A stretch of 64,000 nt of DNA. It comes from Zopfochytrium polystomum (lineage: Eukaryota > Chytridiomycota > Chytridiomycetes > Chytridiales > Chytridiaceae). Where the stretch lies: contig JAIVFJ010000015.1 in assembly GCA_025765615.1 (NCBI GenBank), positions 434,001 to 498,000 of the forward strand. The letters are read 5' to 3'. The position numbers and the translations under genes are program-made. Shown here piece after piece: positions 44,597 through 55,715 of the stretch (positions are counted from its first letter, which is position 1; each line of letters starts with the position of its first letter). Under the pieces are notes generated by a model that searched no databases, was not told the origin of the DNA, and saw only the letters and a list, made by a program, of their open reading frames with translations.

Positions 44597-47381
44597 CTAC
44601 TTGCCCAGGTCTTGAAAAGCGGTCTGTACGCAATGCTTGAGTTCCCGATAGCTCACAATCAAGCACGACTGCTCATCCCGGCTCATCAGCATTACTTTCT
44701 CTTCCACACCCGCATCGAGCTGCAGAGGACAATAACGAGGGCATTAAGACACAATTGTGGGAGAAGTGAAATCTGTACCTTGTTCAAGCACTGCACCACA
44801 TGAGACATGTCGAGAACAGGCCTACCATTCTCGTCCACTTGATGGAAGACATAGTCCCGAAAAAGCTTCAGGAGGTATCTGTCGCCAGTCTCCGACCAGC
44901 TTGGGTCCATTTCAAATCTAGGCCGGCGTTCAGAGGAAAAAATGGAACAGCGAATGACTCAACTCAGGTCTTTCATTTATGAAGCCTAATTTCGTCAAAA
45001 GCCGTACTAATCGACCATTTTCAAGCGTACGGCTCAGCTCGTCTTCAAGCATGTCCGCGTAACTAGTGACGTTAGATTATAGATTAATTTAAGTAGCTTG
45101 ACATACGCACTGGTGGGCACTGTTAATCTCATGCAAGATCCGGGGGCCAATCATGGAGATCACGTCATCAATGGTTTTGAATCCCGCTGGTTTTGATAGA
45201 AGGTACATGACGACAGCCTTCAGATCTTGCGAGCATTGGCGTGATATGAAATCTAATGACTTCTGCAGGCTGTGTACAGCTGTTATCGATCCGCAAGCAA
45301 GAGACAAGATCAGATGGCCCAATTGAACCAGGTCGTCTTGCTAAGATGAAGAAACAGTAAGAGGGTTAGTTCGACTAGTTTAAGATATTTGGGTGATGTC
45401 GTAACGATGCAAACCTGAAAGTGCTGATGGGTTTTCCTTCCGTCGTAGCTTATCATATCATGCACACCACAGCAATTTAATCGAACCATATTTCTCCCAG
45501 TGACCAACACCTTTGTAGGTTGAATTACCCGCGCTGCCATGCCGGCTGAATGGATCGTCTTGAGGGCCGAGGCTAATTGAGTTATATAACTCCACAGCAC
45601 TTTCTCCGGCACGGGAGCGTTGTGTGGTGCCGGAAAGTGTGTCGAAAGGATGGTCCTGGAATTTGGGTGGTAGTCGTACACAAACACGAGTGCTAAGAGG
45701 AAAATTAAGGATATCGCGAGAAGCCCAGATCCAGAAGGACCTTACAGTTGTCTCCAAACGCTTTTGTGGTGAATGCCTCCCTCACTGACACAATCCCCAC
45801 GTGCTTCAGTCGTCTCCAATTTTCAATGCAGGATATAGCCGCTTCATTCAGTAGTCGAAACCCTTAGCATGAAGGGTCAAAGCCACAATTCAGGACTCTG
45901 AAAAAAAAACCAAACAAAAAAAAATCTATACCTTCGATTCTTCGGAGCACGTAGCAGCAGCCGTCGGCTCTCGATGTGCATTTGTAAACTGAAGTCGGAT
46001 AACCAAAGGAACTCGGATTTCTATCTCCAGTGTCTAAAGGGTACAGAGAATGATAGGAAAATATTTCCTGAGGGAGCGATGCAAACTCAGGACCTGCATT
46101 ACAAGCGAGCGCAATTTTCAGTTTATTAGCAAAAAAAGAAATTCAAGGGGGACAAACTAACTCGTGGGATCAAGACGTAAAAGAAGTGCCTCGTTCCTGC
46201 GAGTTAAGTCTTCTCGAAGAGTGTCAGACATGAAAAAAGAGTGAATTGTCCTTTGGCTTGGGTGCAGGTTAGCAACGTGTGGCAAGGAAGATGTGTACAG
46301 GTGATATTGGAGCTACATGGAATGGTGCAGGATATGAGGTCGATGGAAACAATTCAAGTCAGTGATGACGGAATGAAGACCACATACTGGCTGGTTCGGT
46401 TGGAGCGGCATTTGGTTCTGGTAAAAGAACATGTCCGACTGGGGCTGGAACATCATGCTCGGTTGCTGGAAAAAATTCGATCAACGAAGGGCTTCAAACT
46501 TATGTAGACAAACCCGCTCTGTATAGTAGCTTTCGTTCATAGTTGCCGAGGGATGGTAGGCGTGCAGCATATCAGGAGGCCCTGCAGGGTTGTAGTAACC
46601 ACCTTTTAACCCATCTAAGACGAATGGATTATGGCTACTAGGTGGTCAACGACAGTCCGTTCGCAGGCAGTATATGCACAAACCCTTCGAGCACGTCAAA
46701 ACGTCCTGGAACTATAGCGGGGTTTAGTGGTTCTTCAGCGCAGTGAGCAATTTACCTTGCCCAAATGACTGAGTTCGGAAAAACGTCGGTGCAAGAGAGT
46801 TTTGCGCTTCTGGGTTGAACACGGGTGAGTCCACTCGGAGGCGTGACTTTCTGTTAATTCTGTGTGAGGCGGGTTTGGGACCTTTGTGCCACCGACAAGT
46901 CGGGACTAACGGATTTTGTTGCAGCAGCGATTGCTCCTGCTGGAGATGCTGACGCTGCGATGGATGCACGGCTCGATATGGGAGATGCGGTTGGCTAAGC
47001 ACACGGTGGTATTCGGATTGGGTAAGAGATGCATATGACAACCCCAATCGGCCCTGGCTGTTCAAGTCATACCGGATCGTGATTGAATTCGCAACCTTGA
47101 TTTTCAAACTTGCAAAAGCCGTGGATGATCACATTCCGACAAGTTCGCGTCTTTTTGGAACTGCCGGGCACTGCTGAAACGGAGGCTAGATTTGTAGAAG
47201 TCTGTGTTGAGGTAGTTCCTGGTCCGGCCGACGAAAATTGTGGCTGGGGTGGTGGGGGAGTCGAATCGCCAGATCTTCCTGCAAATTGAGCGCTGCTATC
47301 AACGATCGCCGGCGGCATTGATGGAGTGGAAGGACGCTGCTGGCCTTGCCCACGAGCTGGTCCCGTTTCGGGGGATGACAT
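44597..47381 (-). CDS. PAN3: PAN3 subunit of the PAN2-PAN3 poly(A) nuclease
   Basis: Minus-strand exons are 47073-47381, 46756-46954 (5' edge uncertain), 46514-46711, 46388-46465, 46162-46312, 46093-45932, 45862-45746, 45692-45415, 45340-45111, 45062-44964, 44917-44779 and 44719-44597. PAN3 recruits the PAN2 deadenylase to poly(A)-binding protein. An N-terminal CCCH zinc finger ([21 protein letters not shown]) is followed by a PAM2-like [11 protein letters not shown], a pseudokinase domain ([46 protein letters not shown]) and the coiled-coil plus knob domain ([49 protein letters not shown]). Most joins are in phase. Exon 46514-46711 needs one base removed near 46640 to stay open. Confidence 0.93.
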
Positions 47382-47649
47382 TTCGAAGCAGCCGGTGTAA
47401 TCAGCAAGAATGAGGAAGGAGCTTCGGCGTCGGTGGCAAATGGCGGAAACGCAGGTTTGGATTTTCGCCGAACCCGCCGAACCACCGCGTTTGTCACGAC
47501 CGTGTGCACGTCGGATATGCATTGCTCTGTATGGTGAAAGCACGAAGTACCACAGTCGCATCGCCTTATATAGTCCATGGTGACAACAGTTTAAGTGCAA
47601 ATCCTTTTCAGCGTGCCCCATTCAGTCGCAATGGAATAGTGGCTTGAAC

Positions 47650-49138
47650 GGCTTGATAGGTTCAAGGCTTAAATCGGGTGCTCAGAAGGGGTAACGTGTT
47701 CGCAATAAATGGGGCGCTCAGAAGGGGTAATGTGTTCTCAACTTCAACTTCTACCTCAACTGGAGGAGGAGGAAGAACAACTCTGCCTGGAATGGAGTTG
47801 GCCACAAACTTCTCCAAAAGGCTGACATGGAAAACTGGGTGGATCTTCATGGATGCAGGGAGATCCAGCTTGAAGGTGACTGGGTTGATTTGCTCCAAGA
47901 TCTTGAAAGGTCCCAACTTGAGGTTGTCTAGCTTGAGACTTTTGGTGTTTTAGTCTGCAAGTTCGTCCTCAGAAGCCAAACTTGCTGACCCACAGCAAGG
48001 TCATGGTCCATTCTGTGAGTGTTGGCAAATCTTGAGGCATCTTCTTGGGCTCAGTTCAAGGTGGAGTCCAGGAAGGTGCTGATGATCTTGAGTTTATGCA
48101 AGTGTGGAGCCACAGCAGGAGCTTGGACATTGGATAGGATCTCTTGTCCCAGAAGATCTCCTCTTGGATTGAAGCCATAGGTTGCAAAGAAAGGAGATAG
48201 CTGGGTGCTTGAGTGGAGAGAATTGTTGAGAGCAAATTCTGCCAGTGGGAGGACGGTGGGCCAATCATCCTTTTGATAGCTGACATAGCACCTCAAATAC
48301 TGCTCCAGGGTCTGTTCGTTCTTTCTGTTTATCCATCAGTCTGAGGGTGATAAGTAGTTGACAGTTGAGACTTGATTCCAAGGGCTGCTGTGAGTGCTTT
48401 CCAAAATTGGGATCTGAACTGTGGTACTCTGTCACTGATGATGAACTGAGGCAGCCCATGGAGCCTGAATATTTGTGCTGCAAAAACAGGTCTGCTGTTC
48501 CTTGTGCATCTATATTCTCAGTGCAGGGGATAAAATGTGCCAACGTTGTCCTTCTGCAGATGACAACAAGGATAGAGTCAAATCCATGGGATGGGGGCAG
48601 TTTCACAATGAAGCCCATGGATATTGATGACCAAGGGCTGATGGCAATTGGGAGGGGCTCCTGAAGTCCATAGGGCTTGTGTCTGCTGGATTTGTTTCTT
48701 TGACAGGTTTCACAGCTGCTGACATATGGAGCCACAGTAAAAACACAGTCCCTGGTGGGCCCTCCTTTGGGAGAGATCTGTACCATGATTGGGCTTGACC
48801 AGACAGGAGGGTGCTTGTGAAAAGAAACTTGACTTGCTCACACTGGAAAATCTTGAACGTTGGAGAAGGATGACATTCTCCACACTGGCCATAAAGTTCT
48901 TGAGGTCTTTGGCCAGCCCAGTGAACTTGTCAGGGCTGGGAACCTTGGGCTCTCTTGCTTGGTTGGCTTGGGGCAGCGGAAGAGCTTGATGTTCTTGTTG
49001 GTGTTGTTGTTGAAGCTGGCGCTGCTGGTGAAGGACTTGTTCTTGAAGTTGGTGTATCTGTCTTGAAAGGGCGTGAAATTGGTCCATCAAGGCTTGGAAG
49101 GCAGTTGCATCAGGGAAGGTGTTGTTTGGGTCAGACAT
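47650..49138 (-). mobile_element. Ty3/gypsy-type LTR retrotransposon, internally deleted and decayed
   Basis: On the minus strand an intact-looking gag start (ATG at 49138; Gln-rich coiled coil, then KFTGLAKDLKNFMASVENV) runs directly into an integrase: zinc-binding CETCQRNKSS, the catalytic core FIVKLPPSHGFDSILVV and PQFIISDRVPQF, then TYHPQTDG followed by a stop where relatives have Gln, and a C-terminal [19 protein letters not shown] with [13 protein letters not shown]. Protease, reverse transcriptase and RNase H are missing. Several frameshifts are present. The element is non-autonomous and dead. Confidence 0.85.
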
Positions 49139-49189
49139 GATGGCAGGGAGAAGTGAATTATGATGCCAGGAACAGGGCAGGACAGGACA

Positions 49190-49449
49190 AGGCAGACAAG
49201 GAACTGAGAGGAGTGATGATTGTATTGGAAACAATAATTCACTTGAGGATGGGACAGGTCCCCCATCCCCCTTTTATACTTTTGTGTTGGAGTTTGCATT
49301 CTGTTCCACTTAATACTCAGAGTATTTGTCATCAGCGCAAGCCAGCGCCCAGGTCTGCATTGGCGGTGGCTCGCTCTCCCATGGGCATTGTGAGAACAAT
49401 AACTGGCAGTCAGAATAGGTTGCTGCTAACCAGTCAGTTCTGCCTAACA
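49190..49449 (-). repeat. Probable 5' LTR of the gypsy derivative
   Basis: Read on the minus strand, the segment begins TGTTAGGCAGAACTGACT, includes a TATAAAAGGG box (about 49273-49283) and ends just before the gag leader. About 150 bases of it match a separate copy at 57536-57700, which supports a repeated LTR. The inner edge is approximate. Confidence 0.65.
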
Positions 49450-50345
49450 CGTGAGTACCCCCAATCATTCCAATCATTGTCGTTGTCTTCCTCGTTGGAC
49501 TCCTCGACTGGATTGTTTTGTTCCTCCCCAATTAAACTTCCTACCCTTTTTTTTTTGTGATGGCAGTTGCTTCATCCGAACGTCCAAACATGCAAATCGC
49601 TCGTGGGTGCGTGTACTGTTGAAGTTGCAGTGTAGAAGGCGACGTCGTGAGTGGAGGCAGCATCCCAAGAAGGTGGAAGGGTCGAGGAACCAAGGCTTGA
49701 ATCGAGAACTTGTACAAGGGAGTGAGTGTAGCAAGTGACCAAGGGCAAGTGGGTAAAAAGAGCTTGTTTTAGACAGGGACTGGCAAATTGGAGTGAGAGT
49801 GCCTTTTTTCAATAAGAAAGCTCTGCCCAATTTATACTCCTGCAGGGAGGTTGACCAGTTTTCCTGTTTTGCCTATCTGAACAAGTTGCAAACTGCTTCA
49901 GACAGGACTTTGCTCTGGGGAGGTGTTGTAAACCCATCCCACAGAGGGACAGTGATTTGAAATCTTCAGGAGCATTTCAAATCAACCAAGGTCTGTCCAG
50001 AGGTCTGTGTGCAGTGACCAGTCTTCCCACAGAGGAAAAATATTTGAAATCATCAGGGGAAATCAACCAGTCCCTGGTCCAACATTGGTTCAGACAAAAG
50101 TCAGGTAACCTGGAGCTGCTGTGAGCTGCCCTGGTTCAACAATTGTCTGCACCCATTGAGTGTGATTCTAATCGCATTGTCCTCGCTGGCGAGGCCTAGG
50201 AAAGCAAAGCTAGAATCACTGCCGTCTTCACCTAACTCTTTTTGTTGGATTCAGATTAGGCCTTTTGGCTTACCCGACTTAGTGTAAGTTGCATCAGCGG
50301 CGGTGACGAGGCCACCATCAACATAGGAAGCTGGTTTCCTAGGCT
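49450..50345. other. Repeat-derived DNA, no gene recognised
   Basis: The interval is CpG-poor and contains short internal duplications, for example cccacagaggga at about 49938 and a similar block near 50025. It is most likely decayed transposon sequence. Confidence 0.35.
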
Positions 50346-50349
50346 CAAA

Positions 50350-50600
50350 TCTCAACATGTATGATTGTTGGTATTTCTGCGTGCGAGTTCCCAACTGGCG
50401 ACCTTCTGACCCCTACATAGTCAACTCCCTTCTCTCTCCCGCCCTTGTTCTGACGACAACGAGAGTTCCCTCAGCGCCATGTGGTGAGGGGTATTCAATC
50501 GCACTCTGTACATCCCTCCGTGCTATTAACCGCTCCTGTTGTGTTTGAGAATGGGTTCTTTGCAAGATAAAACCCCCTGTTGCCCTCTTCTCTTTTAATT
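50350..50600 (+). repeat. Repeat family unit A, decayed copy
   Basis: This block matches 59050-59285 nearly base for base over conserved stretches such as CTACATAGTCxACTCCCTTC and CTATTAACCGCTCCTGTTGT. Differences are largely C-to-T and G-to-A transitions. Confidence 0.75.
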
Positions 50601-52024
50601 CCGCAGTTGTGCTGCTATGAGATTCCTAATCTCATGGGCCATTGAGCTATTGAGGTCTCTTTAAAAGCTCTTCCTTGACTAGTTCATTGGTTTTACCTTT
50701 ACGTATAGTGGCCCCCCCATCAATCACAAACAACCACTCTATTCCTATGTGTGAATACTTATTCTTACTTTCAAAAGTAACTCAGTGCTGATGCCCCGCA
50801 TCAAAAAGAGCATCTGGTGTTCCTTGTGCTGAATGGGCCTAAGCACAAGGCGCACACCCTTTATTTCTTCTTATTTTTACTCATTTTCTCTTATTTTCCC
50901 TTTTTCCCACCTTTCAAGCCTCTGTCCCTGCACTGATGTGGCCTCCCAGCCCTCAATTTCAGCCCATCTCAAATATGAGGCAGGAGAGACACTGGGTGGA
51001 GGGGGGTGTGGCTGAAAGATGATTCATTCTTACAAATTGTTCTTTTCTTTCATTTTCTCCTTTTTACTATCTTTTGTCTTTTTCTTCTTTTTCTTCCTCC
51101 TTCTTTCTTTCTCTCTCTGATCCCCATAAATACTGCCCCTTTCCCCCCTTCTTCTCTTCAATAATAACTCTCAACTCAAAAACAATCAATAAGACTCCCC
51201 CTTGGGCAGCCCCTGTTTGACTAGTTGCGTCCCTCATATCTCCTTTCAGGGTGTTGTAAGGTGAGTGCCTCCCCAAAAGACCATGTGTGTGGTGGATAGG
51301 AGATCTTCCCTGGCAAAGTGCAGAGTGGGCCAAGCAGGGAAGATGGAGTCCTCTTTTGGTGTAGGAGATCCCCCTGGCAAGTGCAGAGTAGGCCAAGCAG
51401 GGTGGATTAGAAGTCCTCTTTGGCCAGAGCCCCCAGACCAAGCAAGTAGAGGTAGCATTCCCCCAGGCAAGTGCAGAGTAGGCCAAGCTGTGTGAGTGCC
51501 CCCTCCCCAAAGCAAGAGTGTGTGAAGACCAAGTTGGGTTGGGTCTACTGAGATGAGAACTTAGAGAGGCTAGTGCAGAGTGGGCCAAGCTTTCTTTGTT
51601 ACTTACAGTAATCTGCCATTGCACCCCTCTTTTGAGCACAACTTCACCATCAGGTTCTTCCCTCTTCAAGTCAAGCCTGTCTCATCTTCCACATCAAGTT
51701 GGTATGTCGGATACCATCCCGTCCTGTATGGGCGCTCCAGGGCTTAACCCTGTCATCTCATGCCTATGGCACCCATGATTCATTCATGTGGAGACTTGTC
51801 TCTGTATGTTTGTCCATGGCTGTTATGGCACTCATGGGTCAGCAATGACTCATGACAGTTATTGATTGGTATATCTGTGCTTTCAGAGCATACATAGAGA
51901 GTAGTATTAACACCAACACCAGGGTACTGGCCCTTAGAACCAGGAGTTCCCCATCATTGATGACTTGTCCTTTCCCCACATATCCACTAGACTATGGGAT
52001 GAGCCTTCAGAGATGTAGAGGATC
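50601..52024. other. About 1.4 kb separating repeat units A and B in the decayed copy, with short direct repeats
   Basis: In the second copy at 59.0-59.6 kb units A and B are adjacent, so this block is either an insertion here or a deletion there. It contains four copies of a GCAAGTGCAGAGTAGGCCAAGC-like sequence at about 51311, 51374, 51465 and 51569. No gene is seen. Confidence 0.5.
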
Positions 52025-52325
52025 TCATACTGCACCCTCAGGAGTGCCTTTCCATTTCCTCTCACATCAGCCTGTGGCCACGCAAGTAATCAGTGCTCCA
52101 GTACCAATCCTTGAGAGGATTGTCCCTCTGAATGTTCATTCTTTGTGTTTGAGACCTGTTAGACAGATCAGAGGGATACTTCTTGGACTAGGCAAGTAGT
52201 GGGGTTGAAACACCCTGGACAACAGCCCAATAAAGTTAGTTTTAGCCCATTACTGCTTTCCTTCACTCTGGGGCCCAGATCCCAGGGTCAAAGGAGTGAG
52301 TATAGTCTCACATTGAGCATAGCTC
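52025..52325 (+). repeat. Repeat family unit B, decayed copy
   Basis: The block matches 59290-59590, for example GAGGATTGTCCCTCTGAATG and CAATAAAGTTAGTTTTAGCC, and ends with AGTGAGTATAGTCTCACA in both copies. Confidence 0.8.
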
Positions 52326-52933
52326 ATCTCTGGAGACCTTCTCATTGGGGAAGCCAAAAATTTCCTTGCCCTTTCCCGTCATTCAATCTGGGCGTGCAAT
52401 GCCAGATTTGAAAAGCCTGAATCTCCTCTTTCCAACAAGGTATTGCAGAACCCTCTACGTATTCTCTATGGAATTCAATTGGTCTCCAAAGTCAGAAAAA
52501 GCTTCTTCAACTTTATAAGCAATCTCTCTGACGCTCCATGGCGATCAGATGGTGTGCTTACAACCCACAGATAGGCCTGCTTCTGCTCTTTCTTCTCGAA
52601 CCAAGCCCAACCCAATTGGTTGCAGTTTTATTAATAGGCTGACCTACTTGGATAGGATTACAGTTTAAACTGGCTAACTGCCAAGCCTTTGTCAGTTCTG
52701 GCTAACACCAGCAGGGTGCAACTACACAACCACCTCCATTAGGATAATCAAATCTTCCACAAAGTTTGAAGTTCTTTGTAACTCAAGCTTGCAAAGGTGT
52801 TCATGAAAATCCAGTTGTACAGTGCTGTGTAATTCAATGGGCCTCAGAAATGTGCTCAAAAAAAGGGACATTGACAAGCAACCTTCAGCAAGGTTCCAAC
52901 ACAACAGTGTCCATGAATTTTGAACAACATTGT

Positions 52934-54324
52934 TCATTCTCTGATTTCATCTCCTCCACTGTGTTTCAGTGCAACAAAATGTCCATCTGGTCTTGCATAG
53001 CACTGGATGTTGTATATGGTAACTATCAGCGATGGAACACTGCCTGGTGCTCGTAAAATTGAGGTCTGCCAGGATTAAGTCAACACTACATGAACATACA
53101 CATTTGCATACACATTTACATACATTCTTTAACAGAAGCACACATCCTGGCCTCACTGCTTCCTCGTACTTTTCAATGACTCCATGATGAACTGAGCCTC
53201 GAATGGACCCTGAAATTCAATTCAATGCATTATGCAACCAGAGCTAATTCTGCAATCTTCAAACTAACCTGATGGATCTGTGAGCTCAACCCCAGCATCT
53301 TTATTTGATACTTTTACATCTGTGAGCATCACAGTGAGCTCAGCCACTTTGAGGTCATACCCAGCTTTCAACACTTCAACAATTGAAACTCTTAACACTA
53401 GACTGGCAAAGTGAATAAGAAACCTGGATGAGGTAAAACAAGCCATACCTTGGCGGCTCAGGTTCATTTTTGCAAGGTGATTTTTCATGGAACACCATGC
53501 TTTGCTTGAAAAGTCCAACTCCATCTTTGCAAATACCTTTGTCTTCTTCGGTGATGGAGTGGAGTGCAAATCGACCGGTCGGATCCTTGATTCTAAGATA
53601 TCCTAAAGGACTTGGCTAAGCGTAACTCAACGTGCTGTTGCAATGCATTGACTTACTGCTACTGTTCGACGGTGTGGCGTTTCGATGCCCTCTGTGTAGA
53701 ATTCTAGTTGTCGCTTCTTTGCCAAACGGCTGTCTTCTGGTGTAGTTGCATGTCTCCTTGCAGTTGGGCCAATTTCCAGGGGTAACCTGTTCGGTTGTTG
53801 TCCATCTGTATTTTCGAATGCGGAAAAATGACCACCGATCGTCGCTCTTGGCCTTGTAGAATAGCATGATCCTGAATTCTGCTCGTCAGCACTCTCCAAA
53901 GTTTTTAAAGCCGCAGAGTAAACTCGTCGAGGAGTCTGTGGAGGTGAAGGGCTGTTGTTTGAAGGCTCGAGGTTCGGCAAGGTTGATTGGGTCGCCGAGA
54001 GCTTAAGGCTTGAATCGCCAAAATCGTGAAGTCCCTTCGTCCGCCGATCCATTGAGGACGCTTCGGCCATTTTCAACGAGATATCACAAGAAAACGGTTT
54101 CAAAGGACTCTCCAAGCAGGCGAAGGGATCGGCCTGATCGATGATGAAGAGTGTGAGAAAGGTTAAGGGATCGAGTATCCTCACTACTCCATCCACCAGC
54201 CTTAAAGTGGCTTCGTCGATAACGGCGTCCCAATCGTCGAACTCATCACCGCTGACGGCCTCTGCCAAGGCTTCCTCATTTATCAACTTCTGTTGAGACG
54301 ATTCGTGCTCGATCTCCAAACTCC
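52934..54324 (-). CDS. HROB: HROB (MCM8IP/C17orf53)-like homologous-recombination OB-fold protein; 5' exon not found
   Basis: Minus-strand exons 54197-54324, 53657-54133, 53449-53602, 53269-53373, 53124-53209 and 52934-53065 join in phase to about 360 residues. HROB loads the MCM8-MCM9 helicase for DNA synthesis during homologous recombination. The match rests on the C-terminal OB fold: DVKVSNKDAGVELTDPSG, SIRGSVHHGVIEKY and PGCVLLLKN parallel the mammalian VLLKDPTGE, GTVHR and GSVLLLKQ, followed by a terminal LIVTIYNIQCYARPDG. The N-terminal half is Ser/Pro-rich with an acidic DEFDDWDAVIDEATL patch. The start codon must lie upstream of 54324, in the 300-bp gap shared with the divergent LRR gene. 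The 63-nt intron at 54134-54196 lacks stops. Confidence 0.72.
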
Positions 54325-54624
54325 CTGCAGAGGAAATAGAATTCGTGTGATGACGAGGACGGCTATCGGTTGGTGGCGCTTTGGGATCCGGGGGACTTGT
54401 TACGGCGAGGAGAGATCTGCGAAGCCCCTGCGAAATTGTAAGTGGCTTGAAAGTGGCTGGCCAATTGGTGATCGGTCGGGAGTACCTTGAACATATGTTC
54501 AGTTTTGGTTGCACCAAGGAGTATTTGTGGTGTGCAATTATCGGACGAATTTCAAGAGTGAGTCATGTAGTCGCACAAAAGGAAGAAAGAAAGAAAAAAA
54601 AGAAAATTGGGAACAACCACAACC

Positions 54625-55627
54625 ATGTTCTCTCCAAACCTCCGCACCAGCAAGCGCGGCGACCGACAGACCAAGGCCACCGTCAACAGATCTGCCCTCA
54701 TTTCAGCTTCAAAGGATACACTCACCGCGGAAGACTCACCCACTGTCAGGCAGCGCATATCAGAAGCGCGAAAATCAGGCTTTCTCGACCTGTCTTCTCT
54801 GAATCTGTCCATCTTGCCGGAGCCTGTTTGGGACATCGACAACCTCGTCGCCATCCTCCTGTAAGAACAATCAGCGCAATGTCTGCAAGCTGCTGAACAT
54901 TTTTTCGCTAAACTGAAAAAGTGGTGGAAATAACTTCCCCGCCGTTCCAGCCAACTTGCCATCGTCATTTCCGAACCTTCAGTACATTGACCTCTCCCGT
55001 AACAAGATAGCCTCTATTCCAACCAATCTGGTCGAGCTCGAGGACCTGAAAGTCCTAGACTTATCTGGCAATCCTGATCTCGAGGGCCGCGAGCTTCCAG
55101 CAAGCTACGGACCAGTTCGGCACCGGCTTGCGGTTTTCGTCGACGATGAGAGCTCTCATTCTAGCTCGCGGGATTACAACAACAACAGCAACGAAAGTGA
55201 AGATGACAACGGCGACGACAGTGGCGAGGAGGTTGATGAGGAGGGAAAAACTGATACGGACGACAACGACGAAGATGATGCGGCAAGCCACTCCAGCTTA
55301 TCTAGGCAGCGGCGAGACCTGATGGAAGACGTTGCTCTGGAAGCTCGCAAATTCTTTCGGCGACTTGGGGATCTGGAGGATTCCGACGACCTGGTTTCGA
55401 CCTTTCGGCGCATGCTCGCGGGGCGGGATCCAACTTTTGTCAAATATCTTCTTCGTCGGTACGGCTCCGCAGGGTCACCCGGCTCACCCTCCTCCCCCCG
55501 CAGTGGAAGTATGAGGGGTCAGGCTGTTTTCGTCCGCAAAGAGAAGGAAAGGATTGCAGACGAAGAGCGCTCTCAGTCGCGGAAAGCAAAGGCCTCTCGC
55601 GTTGGGTCGCACTACGAAGATCAGTAG
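54625..55627 (+). CDS. Small leucine-rich-repeat protein
   Basis: Exons 54625-54860 and 54922-55627 give 313 residues. Leucine-rich repeats are visible as LDLSSLNLSILPEPVWD, NNFPAVPANLPSSFP, LQYIDLSRNKIASIPTNL and LKVLDLSGNPDLEG. The remainder is an acidic, Asp/Glu-rich region and a C-terminal basic helix. LRR folds of this kind are protein-interaction modules; no partner can be deduced. The ATG at 54625 is close to and divergent from HROB, and the stop is 88 bases before the AARSD1 start. Confidence 0.8.
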
Positions 55628-55715
55628 TGGGTCTGACTATTTAATTCGAAAACGTTCACTTGGTTCGGTTGAACCTCCTACGTACATGTACTTCTTTTTT
55701 TTTTTGGTGTCGAAA

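Noticed and set aside
51067..51669. 200-codon minus-strand frame with repeated AWPTLH motif.
   Set aside because: It arises from the four 22-base direct repeats in transposon DNA and has no other coding signal.
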